NCBI RefSeq assembly: GCF_002265625.1 | Contig: NZ_NOVE01000004.1 | Span: 1 to 64,000, forward strand | Direction: 5' to 3' | DNA: 64,000 bases | DNA from: Prevotella sp. 885 | GTDB lineage: Bacteria; Bacteroidota; Bacteroidia; Bacteroidales; Bacteroidaceae | Shown: piece after piece, positions 47,187-57,087 of the stretch | Layout of the letters: each line of letters opens with the position of its first letter | How positions within the stretch are numbered: position 1 is the first letter of the stretch | Program-made: the position numbers and the translations under genes | The notes under the pieces: model-generated | Seen by the model: only the letters and a program-made list of their open reading frames with translations | Told to the model about the DNA's origin: nothing | The model's database searches: none

Positions 47187-47219
47187 GTTTCGTTAATTGA
47201 GAGTTGTCTATTTGATAAT

Positions 47220-47259
47220 TTATAGTTGAGAGTTGAGAATTCCCAACTCTCAACTATAA
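47220..47259 (-). terminator. 16-bp perfect hairpin after the SRPBCC gene
   Basis: TTATAGTTGAGAGTTG pairs with CAACTCTCAACTATAA around 8 bases. It begins 3 bases after the SRPBCC stop codon on the minus strand. Confidence 0.7.
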
Positions 47260-47262
47260 CTG

Positions 47263-47715
47263 TTATTCGTACTGAATCATCTGCAGCACGTCAGCTATTT
47301 TCTCTATTCCTTCCTGCAGTGGCTTCTTCACCATCTGCTTGATAAAGGGATTGAGGTCAGCCTTTATCGTGAGCTTCATCTTTGATGTCATGGTTGTGAC
47401 GGGGAGAATCTGAATCCAGAAATTGAAGGGAATCGGACTCTGTTCCGTCTCAAACTTGATGCACTTCGGCTCGTCGCGGTCTACTATACGCAGACGTATG
47501 GCACCCACCGGTGGCACATTCACAGACATCGAGTCAGCGTCGAATGTGAGGTCCTTGATTTTCTCCGCTTGCTGACGAGCTTCCTCCGGCATGCTGTCCT
47601 TCATCAGCTCCATGCGCTCCTTAAGCTTCTCAAGGTTGTTAAGGTCGCTGAGCTTCGAGTAGACGCTCTGCTGGGGATAGTTGATCTGGCGGATTGTACT
47701 TTCGAATGTACTCAT
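47263..47715 (-). CDS. SRPBCC-fold protein
   Basis: A 150-residue soluble protein with the START/SRPBCC pattern (FESTIRQINYPQQSVYSKLSDLNNLEKL at the start; KMKLTIKADLNPFIKQMVKKPLQEGIEKIADVLQMI for the final strand and helix). Such folds bind hydrophobic ligands; no ligand is known here. It lies 23 bases after pyrE on the same strand, so the two are likely cotranscribed. A direct link to pyrimidine synthesis is not established. Confidence 0.8.
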   Translation of the reverse strand: MSTFESTIRQINYPQQSVYSKLSDLNNLEKLKERMELMKDSMPEEARQQAEKIKDLTFDADSMSVNVPPVGAIRLRIVDRDEPKCIKFETEQSPIPFNFWIQILPVTTMTSKMKLTIKADLNPFIKQMVKKPLQEGIEKIADVLQMIQYE

Positions 47716-47738
47716 TTCGTTATTTTCGTATGCTCTTG

Positions 47739-48371
47739 TTATTTCTTCCAGTTAGCCGGATCCTTGCGCCATTCAGCCAGAACCTCGAGGTCTTCCTTAT
47801 TGATGTAGCCGGTCTCAGCGGCGATAGCTGTGGTGTGCTCATAGTCAGAGAGAGTTACGAGGCGAACGTTGGCAGCCTTGAATGCCTCCTCAGCAACGGG
47901 GAAACCGTAAGTATAGCTTGCCACCATACCCACTACCTCGAAGCCAGCCTTGCGCAGAGCGTCAACAGCCTTGAGTGATGAGCCGCCGGTAGAGATAAGG
48001 TCCTCCACCACTACAACCTTTGCTCCCTCGGGAATGGTGCCCTCAATCTGGTTGCCCATGCCGTGATCCTTCGGCTTCGGACGAACGTAGCAGTAGGGGA
48101 GAAGCAGCTCGTCAGCAACGAGAGCGCCCTGGGCGATGGCTCCAGTGGCAACACCAGCAACGGCTGTAGCCTCGGGGAACTCCTCATGGATGAGGTGTAC
48201 AAGCTCCTGCTTTACGAAAGAACGAAGCTCGGGATAAGCCAATGTCTTGCGGTTGTCAGTATAAATCGGCGACTTCCATCCTGATGCCCATGTGAAAGGA
48301 TCGTTGGGCTGAAGCTTGATGGCCTTTACCTCAAGAAGCTTTGAGGCGAACATTTTTTTCAGTGTACTCAT
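47739..48371 (-). CDS. pyrE: Orotate phosphoribosyltransferase PyrE
   Basis: A 210-residue enzyme of pyrimidine synthesis that joins orotate and PRPP to give OMP. The PRPP loop is VVVVEDLISTGGSSLKAVDAL, the flexible catalytic loop is RPKPKDHGMGNQIEG, and FTWASGWKSPIYTDNRK is the family N-terminal signature. Length is normal. It is the first gene of a minus-strand unit with the SRPBCC gene and diverges from the pseudouridine synthase gene. Confidence 0.96.
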   Translation of the reverse strand: MSTLKKMFASKLLEVKAIKLQPNDPFTWASGWKSPIYTDNRKTLAYPELRSFVKQELVHLIHEEFPEATAVAGVATGAIAQGALVADELLLPYCYVRPKPKDHGMGNQIEGTIPEGAKVVVVEDLISTGGSSLKAVDALRKAGFEVVGMVASYTYGFPVAEEAFKAANVRLVTLSDYEHTTAIAAETGYINKEDLEVLAEWRKDPANWKK

Positions 48372-48569
48372 TTTGTTTTCTGTTTTTATGTTATTCTTTA
48401 AGTATGCTTTCGGCTGTTAGGTGCGATGCCAGTGGCATTCGAGCCAATGCAAATGTAGACAAAATAATCGAATTATCATATATTATATTGTGCATTTATG
48501 CATATGGCGAAGATTTTTACTAACTTTGCCTTGTCTATTCCCCACCTCTTATTATACATCATACTTACT

Positions 48570-50375
48570 ATGAGCAACGTCATACATCCACTTCATACCG
48601 ATATACAGCCCCCGAAACAGTTCACATTCCCCTTCTGCTATACTCCTCATCCGCTGTGTGAGTTGGCGGCTGAGGCTGTGCAGCATTACATCCGTACGTC
48701 AGGTGTATGCGACGGAGAGGGTGGGGGAAAGATGTTCGGAGTGCTCGTGGTGAGGAATGAGGCTGCGGACGGTCAGCCATTGGTGAGCGATGGGGCTGCG
48801 GAAGTGGCGCCCTACGCTTTCCTTGCCGCCTATTCCGGTCTGTTATCGGGTCGCAATGACTGGACTTTCTTCGTGCCTCCGGTCTTCGATGCGCAGCGTC
48901 CGGACGGACATTTCAAGCTCACCGAGGCTGAGATTTCGGCTCTTAACCATGAGGTTGAGGCCCTCAAGAAAGCCCCGGAATACAAGGAAGCGCAGCAAAG
49001 ACTGGCGGACGCTAAAGCCCTTTACGCCAATAAGATGGCAGAACGCAAGGCGGATATTGCCACAGCGAAGGCGCGACGTGACGAGCGAAGGGCAAGCGGA
49101 CCGATCTCAAAGGACGAGGAAGCTGCCATGATAAAGGAAAGCCAATACATGAAAGCGGAGCTGCGACGCTTCAAGAAAGAATCGGAACTGAAGCTTGCGG
49201 CGCTGACGGAGGAGGTGGAAAACCATCGTTCGCGAATAGAAGCGTTGCGCCATCGTCGCAGCGAGATGAGTGACGAACTGCAGAAATGGCTCTTCTCTCA
49301 ATATCGCATGCTCAACGCTTGTGGCGAAATACGCGACATTACCGACATTTTCCTTGAGAAAACCGGAACGATGCCACCCGCTGGAACCGGCGACTGCTGC
49401 GCTCCAAAACTCCTGCAATATGCTTACAGTCACGGACTTCAACCTCTATGTATGGCTGAATTCTGGTGGGGCGACTCGCCGCGTCAGGAGATTCGCCACC
49501 ATCTGCATTACTATCCTGCCTGCCGTTCGAAGTGTCTGCCCGTCCTTACGCACATGCTTATCGGACTGGACGTCGAACCTAATCCGCTCCAATGCGTGAG
49601 AAACGTAGGCGAACCGCGCATCGTCTTCGAGGACGAAGCCATCATTGTGGTGGACAAGCCCTCCGGCATGCTCTCTGTTCCGGGCAAGGAAGTGATGGTG
49701 ACAGAGGACCATTCGGCTGCTAACGTTGAGGAATATGTAAAGCGAATGCTGGCACGTCGCCATGCAGAAGGAAAGAGTATAACGGAAAAACCAGTCACGG
49801 TAAAAGCTGTTCACCGCCTCGATATGGACACAAGCGGTTTGCTTGTCCTTGCCCTTAACGACGCTGTCTACACCGAGATGCAGCGCCAGTTTGCCTCCCG
49901 CGAGGTGAAGAAGCGTTACGAGGCATTGCTCGACGGCATCCCGGAACGCCTCCCCGACACCCCGTTCCGCACCATGAGCGACGACGGACGTGACGGTCGC
50001 ATCACCCTTCCGCTCTCTCCCGACCTCTCAGACCGACCCCGTCAGCAGGTGGATTATCAGACCGGCAAGCCTGCCGTCACCGACTTTCATGTTCTGAGAG
50101 TGTTCCCCTCTGGCGTCACCCACGTCTTGCTCACTCCGCATACGGGTCGCACCCATCAGCTGCGCGTCCACTGCGCCCACCCCGAAGGTCTTGCTACGCC
50201 CATCCTCGGCGACCCTCTCTACGGTCGCAGCACCACCCGTCAGCGCATGTATTTGCACGCTGCCAGCATAGAGTTTCGCCATCCCGTCAGCGGAGAAACC
50301 ATACAACTCAGCAGTCCGAGCAATTTCGAAACAGCTGTATCACAATCCGATAACAACGAAAAAAGCGGCATTTGA
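48570..50375 (+). CDS. RluA-family pseudouridine synthase with long N-terminal extension
   Basis: A 601-residue RNA pseudouridine synthase, about twice the usual RluA length. The catalytic domain occupies the C-terminal part from about residue 350 (IVFEDEAIIVVDKPSGMLSVPGK), with the active-site motif AVHRLDMDTSGLLVL (Asp) and LTPHTGRTHQLRVHCAH. The first 330 residues include a coiled coil near 130-240 (EAQQRLADAKALYANKMAERKADIATAKARRDERR) and a block APKLLQYAYSHGLQPLCMAEFWWG. I start at the ATG at 48570; an earlier frame from 48498 spans the -7 element TAACTTTG (48531-48538). The target RNA is unknown. Confidence 0.88.
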   Translation: MSNVIHPLHTDIQPPKQFTFPFCYTPHPLCELAAEAVQHYIRTSGVCDGEGGGKMFGVLVVRNEAADGQPLVSDGAAEVAPYAFLAAYSGLLSGRNDWTFFVPPVFDAQRPDGHFKLTEAEISALNHEVEALKKAPEYKEAQQRLADAKALYANKMAERKADIATAKARRDERRASGPISKDEEAAMIKESQYMKAELRRFKKESELKLAALTEEVENHRSRIEALRHRRSEMSDELQKWLFSQYRMLNACGEIRDITDIFLEKTGTMPPAGTGDCCAPKLLQYAYSHGLQPLCMAEFWWGDSPRQEIRHHLHYYPACRSKCLPVLTHMLIGLDVEPNPLQCVRNVGEPRIVFEDEAIIVVDKPSGMLSVPGKEVMVTEDHSAANVEEYVKRMLARRHAEGKSITEKPVTVKAVHRLDMDTSGLLVLALNDAVYTEMQRQFASREVKKRYEALLDGIPERLPDTPFRTMSDDGRDGRITLPLSPDLSDRPRQQVDYQTGKPAVTDFHVLRVFPSGVTHVLLTPHTGRTHQLRVHCAHPEGLATPILGDPLYGRSTTRQRMYLHAASIEFRHPVSGETIQLSSPSNFETAVSQSDNNEKSGI

Positions 50376-50498
50376 TATATCTATTGCATATAAAAGCGCC
50401 TCTTTTATTTCGGTGTTCCGAAAAAAATCAATAATTTTGCAGAATCTTATGCCGTATAAATCAAACAAACGATCTTTCTTTGATTAGGATAGGAAGAT

Positions 50499-50570
50499 GC
50501 TCCTATAGTTCAATGGATAGAACGGAGGTTTCCTAAACCTTTGATCCGGGTTCGATTCCCGGTGGGAGTA
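50499..50570 (+). tRNA. tRNA-Arg (anticodon CCT)
   Basis: A 72-base cloverleaf: acceptor GCTCCTA with TGGGAGT, D stem GTTC/GAAC, anticodon stem GAGGT/ACCTT with loop TTCCTAA (anticodon CCT), T stem CCGGG/CCCGG with loop TTCGATT, and discriminator A. No CCA is encoded. The -7-like TAATTTTG at 50432-50439 is the likely promoter, and dsbD starts 45 bases downstream, so both may share a transcript. Confidence 0.96.
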
Positions 50571-50615
50571 CATAAAACAATTCAAAATCTTTTAACATTC
50601 ACACAAGTAAACTCT

Positions 50616-52633
50616 ATGAGAAAAGCGATTTCACTTGCCTTGCTGCTTATGGTAGCAATGTTCTGCAATGCGCAGATGGCAAACCCCGTGAAGTTTACCT
50701 CGCAGCTCAAGACAGGCAATACTGCTGAGGGCGAGATTATCTTCTCTGGTAAGATCGAAAAGGGATGGCACGTCTATTCTACCAATCTTGGTAGCGACGG
50801 CCCCGTCGAGGCGTCATTCCATGTCGATAAAAAAGACGGTATCGAGCTGGTCGGAAAACTTACACCGCGCGGTCGTGAGATTTCGAGATGGACCCAATGT
50901 TCGGAATGAAGCTCCGTTACTTCGAGCACAGCGTCCAGTTTGTCCAGAAAGTGAAATTCACTAAGCCGACATATTCCATCAAGTGCTACCTCGAGTTCGG
51001 CGCTTGCAACGAGGAGATGTGTATGCCTCCCACAACCGTAGAGCTGCACAAGCAGGGCAAGGCTCCCGCTACAGACGCTGCTGCAGCTGCCGAAGAGGCA
51101 AAGGAAGAGGCTCAAGGGCTGACCGCCGACACTGTAAAGGCTGATTCGGCAGTCGCTGCTGACAGCGCAGCTGCCCCCGCAGTTCTCGACAAGTCAGAAG
51201 CCCAGAAGCTCTGGACACCGGTTATCTCAGAGCTTGCCAAGTATGACAAGCCCGTGAGCAACTCACTCCTCTACATCTTCCTCGCAGGTATCGTAGGCGG
51301 ATTCCTCGCACTCTTCACCCCGTGCGTATGGCCTATCATCCCGATGACAGTGAGCTTCTTCCTCAAGCGTAACAAGGAACGTAAGAAGGCCATCCGTGAA
51401 GCCATCACCTACGGTGTGAGCATCGTGGTTATCTACGTGGCTCTCGGTTTGATTGTGTCGATGTTGTTCGGAGCCAGCGCTCTTAACGCCCTCTCCACCA
51501 ACGCCATCTTCAACATCCTCTTCTGCCTCTTGCTCGTAGTGTTCGCAGCTTCCTTCTTCGGAGCTTTCGAGATTACGCTGCCGGCATCTTGGACCAATAA
51601 GATTGACGCCAAGTCAGAACAGACAAGCGGCATCCTCAGCATCTTCCTCATGGCGTTCACCCTTTCGCTCGTGAGCTTCTCATGCACCGGTCCTATCATC
51701 GGCTTCCTCCTCGTGGCAGTATCGTCAGAAGGCAGCATCGTAGCTCCGACCATCGGTATGCTCGGCTTCGCCATCGCTCTGGCTGTGCCCTTCGCTCTCT
51801 TCGCAATGTTCCCCACACTGCTCAAGTCAGCACCTAAGTCAGGTGGTTGGATGAACGTTCTGAAGGTGGTTCTCGGCTTCATCGAGCTGGCTTTCGCGCT
51901 GAAGTTCCTCTCAGTGGCCGACCTCGCTTACGGCTGGCACATCCTCGACCGTGAGGCGTTCCTCGCACTCTGGATTGGCATCTTCTCTCTGCTGGGACTC
52001 TACCTCCTCGGTATGTTCAACTTCCCGCACGATGATGAAGGCCGCCGCACCAACGTGCCGCAGTTCTTCCTCGCTCTCGCTTCGCTTTCATTCGCCTTCT
52101 ATATGATTCCTGGTCTGTGGGGTGCACCTCTTAAGGCAGTCTCTGCTTTTGCACCGCCAATGAACACTCAGGACTTCAATCTCTACAAGAACGAGGTTCA
52201 TCCGCGCTTCAAAGACTATGAGGCAGGTATGGCAGCAGCTCGTCTTGAGGGCAAGCCGGTTATGGTTGACTTCACTGGCTTCGGCTGTGTTAACTGCCGT
52301 AAGATGGAGGCAGCCGTATGGACAGACGCCAAGGTGGCTGACCTGCTCAACCAGAAGTACGTGCTCATCTCGCTCTACGTGGACGACAAGACTCCGCTGC
52401 CGCAGCAGATGGAGGTGACAGACACCGACGGTTCAAAGCGTACACTCCGCACCGTAGGCGACAAGTGGAGCTATCTCCAGCGCCACAAGTTCGGTTCTAA
52501 CACCCAGCCGATGTACATCCTCCTCGACAACGAGGGCATGCCGCTCACCGGCAGCCGCTCATACGACGAGAACATCTCTGAATATATCGACTTCCTCAAT
52601 GCCGGTCTTGACAAGTACGGCGAGTCGAAGTAA
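50616..52633 (+). pseudogene. dsbD: dsbD-like thiol:disulfide transporter, split by one-base frameshift
   Basis: DsbD-type protein that carries reducing power from cytoplasmic thioredoxin to the periplasm. One frame runs from 50616 (signal MRKAISLALLLMVAMFCNA) and reads the N-terminal domain up to GKLTPRGREISR, then hits a stop at 50907-50909. The other frame takes over near 50888 with DPMFGMKLRYFEHSVQFVQ and continues through CNEEMCMPP, eight membrane helices (FTPCVWPIIP, SFSCTGPIIG) and a C-terminal thioredoxin domain (DFTGFGCVNCRKM). One missing base around 50886-50891 explains the break. No slippery heptamer is present, so it is a mutation or a sequence error rather than programmed shifting. 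Confidence 0.88.
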
Positions 52634-52663
52634 ACAGTATGACATATCATAACTAAGAATAAC

Positions 52664-52714
52664 GCAGGGACTATCCCCGTATTGCAGCACGCAATGCAGG
52701 GAAGTCCCTGTTTT
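52664..52714 (+). terminator. Terminator of dsbD
   Basis: A nested stem, CAGGGACT with AGTCCCTG outside and CGTATTGC with GCAATGC inside, ends in TTTT. It lies about 30 bases after the stop. Confidence 0.8.
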
Positions 52715-52866
52715 CGTATGCTTACTGGCAGGCGGGCAGACAAGATACAAGTAGACAAGGAGATTTGTTTATACTCGATATTGAAAAAGCAGGATAATTC
52801 TTGCTTGTCATTATTTTATTTAATAAATTTGCAGTCAAAACTAACCATAAAACAACATATACTGTA

Positions 52867-54159
52867 ATGCTTGACAACAACATTCGTGAACAGATAATCA
52901 GCCTCATCAACCGTGAGGTAGTGCCGGCTGTCGGTTGTACAGAACCAATGTGCGTGTCGCTCTGCGTGGCACGTGCCACAGAACTCCTGGGATGCCGCCC
53001 GGAGAAGATAGAGGCACATCTGTCGGCAAACATCCTTAAGAACGCTATGGGCGTGGGAATCCCCGGTACGGGAATGATTGGTCTGCCCATCGCCATCGCA
53101 CTCGGTGCCATCGTAGGCAAGTCAGAGTATGGTCTTGAGGTAATCAAGGACCTTACACCCACCACTCTTGAGGAGGGAAAGGCATACGTGGCAGCCAACG
53201 AACACATCGACATCTGCCTGAAGCAGGGCATCACCGAGAAGCTCTATGTGGAGATACACTGCAAGGCTGACGGCCATGAGGCTGTTGCCGTCATCGCCAC
53301 CGACCACACACGCTTCGTGTATGAAGAGAAGGACGGTGAGGTATTGATGGACAATCGCAAGCCCGCTGGCGCCGTAGCCGCCAACAACGACATCCGTCTC
53401 AACATGCGCTTGGTGTATGATTTCGCCACCACCACTCCCTTGGACGAAATCCGATTTATCCTCAAGACCCGCGAATACAACTTCCGCATTGCAGAAGAAT
53501 CGAAGAAAGCCAACTACGGACATTGCCTTGGCAAGACCATCGACCGTCCTCTCAGCCACGGCATCTTCGGCAATTCCATCTTCTCACACATCATCTCCAA
53601 GACTGCATCGGCTTGCGACGCACGTATGGGAGGTGCCATGATTCCGGTTATGAGCAATTCAGGCTCGGGCAATCAGGGCATCTGCGCCACCAATCCCGTG
53701 GCTGTATACGCTGACGAGAACGAGAATACTGAGGAAGAACAGATCCGCGCTCTTATCCTGAGTCACCTCACCGCCATCTATATCAAGCAGAACCTCGGCA
53801 AGCTCTCAGCCCTCTGCGGTTGCGTAGTAGCAAGTATAGGTTCAAGCTGCGGCATCACCTATCTCATGGGAGGCGACTATCAGCATATCTGCTCTGCTGT
53901 GAAGAACATGATAGCCAACATCACGGGTATGATCTGCGACGGTGCGAAGCCCAGCTGCGCCCTCAAGATTTCGTCAGGCGTTTCCACCGCTCTCCTCTCT
54001 GCCCTCCTTTCAATGGAAGGCAAGTGCGTGTCGTCAGTGGAAGGCATCATCGACGACGACGTAGACCGTTCCATCCGCAATCTCACCAGCATCGGTGCTG
54101 AAGCAATGAACCGCACCGACGAAATGGTGCTGGACATCATGACGCATAAGGGCTGCTAG
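52867..54159 (+). CDS. L-cysteine desulfidase / UPF0597 family (serine dehydratase alpha-like) protein
   Basis: A 430-residue protein of the UPF0597 family, whose characterised members break L-cysteine into pyruvate, ammonia and sulfide using an iron-sulfur cluster. Typical blocks are PAVGCTEPMCVSLCVARA near the start, GVGIPGTGMIGLPIAIALG, MIPVMSNSGSGNQGICATNPV and GMICDGAKPSCALKISSGVSTALLSALL. The Cys residues expected to hold the cluster are present (CTEP, CGCVVASIGSSCG, CDGAKPSC). I start at the ATG at 52867; the longer frame from 52801 overlaps the TAAATTTG -7 box (52824-52831). The true substrate could be another amino acid. Confidence 0.85.
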   Translation: MLDNNIREQIISLINREVVPAVGCTEPMCVSLCVARATELLGCRPEKIEAHLSANILKNAMGVGIPGTGMIGLPIAIALGAIVGKSEYGLEVIKDLTPTTLEEGKAYVAANEHIDICLKQGITEKLYVEIHCKADGHEAVAVIATDHTRFVYEEKDGEVLMDNRKPAGAVAANNDIRLNMRLVYDFATTTPLDEIRFILKTREYNFRIAEESKKANYGHCLGKTIDRPLSHGIFGNSIFSHIISKTASACDARMGGAMIPVMSNSGSGNQGICATNPVAVYADENENTEEEQIRALILSHLTAIYIKQNLGKLSALCGCVVASIGSSCGITYLMGGDYQHICSAVKNMIANITGMICDGAKPSCALKISSGVSTALLSALLSMEGKCVSSVEGIIDDDVDRSIRNLTSIGAEAMNRTDEMVLDIMTHKGC

Positions 54160-54244
54160 GCGGCACGGCGTGCCGAGTCTGGAGTTTTGTTGTTTTTGAC
54201 ATGAAGACATGAAGACAGGTTTTTTTAAGCTTGTAGGCAAACTG

Positions 54245-54277
54245 TAGGAGGCTATGGCGTCTCGCCGTAGCCACGCA
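54245..54277 (+). repeat. REP-like palindromic repeat, copy 2
   Basis: The same 33-bp core as at 13519-13551. It is preceded by GGCAAACTGTAGGA, which also occurs at about 59044. Confidence 0.85.
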
Positions 54278-54351
54278 GCCTCCCATAGCACAATTTTCAA
54301 GATGCTCAACCAACTATTCATGGAGGCGTGGGAGCTGGAGGTGTATGTGGG

Positions 54352-54384
54352 TGCGTGGCTACGGCGAGACGCCATAGCCTCCTA
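54352..54384 (-). repeat. REP-like palindromic repeat, copy 3 (inverted)
   Basis: Reverse complement of copy 2, 74 bases away, so the two can fold into one large stem. Its identity to copy 1 extends on both sides to about 44 bp. Confidence 0.85.
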
Positions 54385-54535
54385 TGTTTGCCCCATTCCC
54401 TAAAAACATGTCTTCCTGTCTTCTTGTCTAAAATAGCCATGTCTTCCTGTCTAAATACCCCTTGTCTTCCTGTTAAAAAAATCAAAAGTCGCTTCTTTTC
54501 TTAAACGTCCTGTCTTATGCTCCGTCTATAAAGAT

Positions 54536-57016
54536 ATGGATATGAAACGTCTTTTAATGTCATGCCTTACCTGCACAGTTGTAGTGGCAGGATGGGCTCA
54601 AGGTTCGGTACGTGGAAAGGTGCTTGACAAGCAGACCTCCGAACCGCTTGGATTCGTAAATGTGAAGGTTACGCTCTCTGACAACGACAAATTTGTCGCT
54701 GGCGGAACCACAGATATAAACGGCAACTTTAATATCAGCGGTCTTGACGACGGCTCTTACAACGTCACGCTGTCCTACATAGGATATCGTGAGGTGAAGC
54801 GTTCGTTCACCGTGGGCGCCCCGAAGCGCGACGTCCACTATAACATTCTCTATCTCGCGCAGGACGCCAAGATGCTCCAGGGCGTCACCGTAACCGGACA
54901 GAAGGCGGCGATGAAGCTGGAGGTAGACCGCAAGACTTTCGACGTGTCGCAGCTTATCAGCAATGCAGGACAGTCGGCGTCTGACGTGCTCGACAACGTG
55001 CCCTCCGTGGAGGTGGACAACGACGGCAACGTGTCGCTGCGTGGCAACTCCAGTGTGGAGGTATGGATAAACGGCAAGGCTTCGGGTCTGACAACAGACA
55101 ACCGTGCGCAGATTCTGCAGCAGCTCCCCGCAGAGAGCATCGACCGCATCGAGGTCATTGACAATCCTTCGGCAAAGTTCTCCGCTGAAGGATCGGTGGG
55201 CATCATCAACATCGTCCTCAAGAAGAACCGTAAGGCGGGCTATTATGGTTCGCTGCAGGCTGGCGGCGACACCAGACGCGGAGCCAACACCAGCTTTAAC
55301 ATCAACTACAGCAGTTCGCTCATTGATGCTTACGCCAACATCGGCTATCGCCACCGCTCCAATACGGGACGTGCCGAAAGCCATCAGACTTCTTCCACCT
55401 ACAATCAGGACTATCGTGCCGACAACGACCACTGGGGCAACAATCTCTTCACACGTGCCGGCGTGACGCTCCACGCCACGAAGAAGGACGAGCTGACGCT
55501 CAGCGGAATGCTTATGGACGGCGAGCGCCGCTCCAACAGCCTCACACCTTATTATTATACAGCCGTAGGCGATGGCTTGCACGACTATCGCATGGACCGT
55601 CTCAGCCGAGGAAAGAGTGGCATGGGAATGTATTACGGCGAGTTCACGTACCGCCACTCGTTCTCTGACAAGCACTTCATCGACTTCACCGCGGATATCA
55701 GCAAATGGAAGATGGACGGCGACAACTGGTATCAGGACTCCACCGTTGTGGACGGCATTGCCACGTCTTACGACTATCAGTATCGTCCGCAGCATATCAA
55801 CAATAACCGCAAGGAGATAAAGCTGGAATACGAGAATCAGGTGACGAAGGACTTCAAGATTGAGGCTGGCTATCAAGCCAACTTCTCAAGGGAGAACACG
55901 CCGCAGGAATCGTATATTGACAACACGTCGTTTGACGGCGCAGCAGCTGAGGAAGACCGCAAGTACTTCAACCGCTTCATATACAACCAGGACCAGCACT
56001 CCTTCTACACCACGCTCAGCTATAAGCTCGGACCGGTGGGCATCATGGGAGGTCTGAGAGGCGAGTACTGGCGCGTCAACACCGAGAGCTATACGTGGGA
56101 GCAGGAGCATGATCCGTCGTTGCGTGAGAAGCCTTTCAAGAAGGACTACTTCCAGCTCTTCCCGTCGCTCTTCCTCTCATGGCAGATGACTCCCACACAG
56201 CAGCTGCAGGTAAACTATACGCGTCGTCTGCGTCGTCCTTGGGGAGGCGAGCTCAATTCGTTCCGTGATACGCGCGACGCCACCACCGTGTCGTTCGGTA
56301 ACCCGTATCTTACGCCGGAGTTCAGCAATTCGTTCTCGCTCAACTATCTGAAGCAGTGGGACAGACATTCTCTGCTCCTCTCCGCCTATTATCGCCCCAC
56401 GTCGGACGTCATCCAGCGCATCTCCTACAAGAGTTCCACGGACGGACTGTTCTATTCCACTTCGATGAACGTGGCGAAGAGTCTGTCGTCAGGTCTGGAG
56501 TTGACATTGAAGAACAATATCTTCCGCATCCTCGACCTCACCACCTCCGCCAATGCTTATTACTATAAGCTCCACGGATTCTCGTACGACATCGACGGTC
56601 AGACGGTGACGGGCAAGGAGGACCATAACTTCGCATGGAACGCTCGCATGACAGCCAGCCTCATCCTCCCGTACGACATCTCCATCCAGACCACGGGTCG
56701 TTACGAGGCTCGCACGGTGATAACGCAGGGTTATCGCAAGCCAAGCTACAGCATAGACTTCGGAGCAAGGAAGAACTTCTTCAATAAGGCTCTGTCCGTA
56801 TCGCTCAACTGCCGTGACCTGCTCGACTCGCGCAAGTGGGAGACCTTCACAAGCGGCGAAAACTTCACGCGCCATCAGATCTTCCGCCACGGCGGCAGAA
56901 AGGTGAACCTGACCGTGACGTATAACTTCGGTAACATGAAGGCAAAGCGCCATCAGATGAAGAAGGGCAGCGACTCCGACGTACAGATGAACTACGGAGG
57001 AGGAATGGAAGAGTAA
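54536..57016 (+). CDS. TonB-dependent receptor-like outer-membrane beta-barrel (OMP_b-brl_3 type)
   Basis: An 826-residue outer-membrane protein. After a signal peptide (MKRLLMSCLTCTVVVAGWAQ) comes a carboxypeptidase-regulatory-like domain (SVRGKVLDKQTSEPLGFVNVKV, about 22-105). Then a plug-like domain follows (DVSQLISNAGQSASDVLDNVPSVEVDNDGNVSLRGNSSVEVWINGK), and a long barrel typical of the outer membrane beta-barrel family 3. No SusD partner is adjacent, so it need not be a glycan importer; peptide, metal or adhesion roles are open. The start at 54536 or 54542 makes no difference to the signal. Confidence 0.88.
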   Translation: MDMKRLLMSCLTCTVVVAGWAQGSVRGKVLDKQTSEPLGFVNVKVTLSDNDKFVAGGTTDINGNFNISGLDDGSYNVTLSYIGYREVKRSFTVGAPKRDVHYNILYLAQDAKMLQGVTVTGQKAAMKLEVDRKTFDVSQLISNAGQSASDVLDNVPSVEVDNDGNVSLRGNSSVEVWINGKASGLTTDNRAQILQQLPAESIDRIEVIDNPSAKFSAEGSVGIINIVLKKNRKAGYYGSLQAGGDTRRGANTSFNINYSSSLIDAYANIGYRHRSNTGRAESHQTSSTYNQDYRADNDHWGNNLFTRAGVTLHATKKDELTLSGMLMDGERRSNSLTPYYYTAVGDGLHDYRMDRLSRGKSGMGMYYGEFTYRHSFSDKHFIDFTADISKWKMDGDNWYQDSTVVDGIATSYDYQYRPQHINNNRKEIKLEYENQVTKDFKIEAGYQANFSRENTPQESYIDNTSFDGAAAEEDRKYFNRFIYNQDQHSFYTTLSYKLGPVGIMGGLRGEYWRVNTESYTWEQEHDPSLREKPFKKDYFQLFPSLFLSWQMTPTQQLQVNYTRRLRRPWGGELNSFRDTRDATTVSFGNPYLTPEFSNSFSLNYLKQWDRHSLLLSAYYRPTSDVIQRISYKSSTDGLFYSTSMNVAKSLSSGLELTLKNNIFRILDLTTSANAYYYKLHGFSYDIDGQTVTGKEDHNFAWNARMTASLILPYDISIQTTGRYEARTVITQGYRKPSYSIDFGARKNFFNKALSVSLNCRDLLDSRKWETFTSGENFTRHQIFRHGGRKVNLTVTYNFGNMKAKRHQMKKGSDSDVQMNYGGGMEE

Positions 57017-57087
57017 GCGCGGCGCTTCGCGAATTAGGAATTTTGAGTTTTGAACCCAAATCATTAGAAAAAATCTTCTTATCCACC

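Larger units (their letters stand above)
54198..54472. repeat. Short GAAGACA/TGTCTTC repeats flanking the REP pair
   Basis: ATGAAGACATGAAGACAGG near 54200-54218 and three TGTCTTCCTGT units between about 54412 and 54472 are complementary in type, and face each other around the inverted REP-like pair. A similar CATGTCTTCATGTCTTCC occurs at 8266-8283 beside copy A of the dispersed element. Nothing else is seen in 54160-54535. Confidence 0.55.

Noticed and set aside
50870-50910. Programmed frameshift in dsbD
   Set aside because: No slippery heptamer or downstream stimulatory stem is seen at the junction, and dsbD is not known to need one. A mutation or sequence error is simpler.
54560-55876. 438-codon open frame on the minus strand
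   Set aside because: It lies entirely opposite the outer-membrane barrel gene, which has a signal peptide and clear domains. The antisense protein is a codon-bias shadow without a recognisable fold.
54536-57016. SusC of a polysaccharide utilisation locus
   Set aside because: It is shorter than SusC, has no SusD gene next to it, and the beta-galactosidase is 32 kb away.
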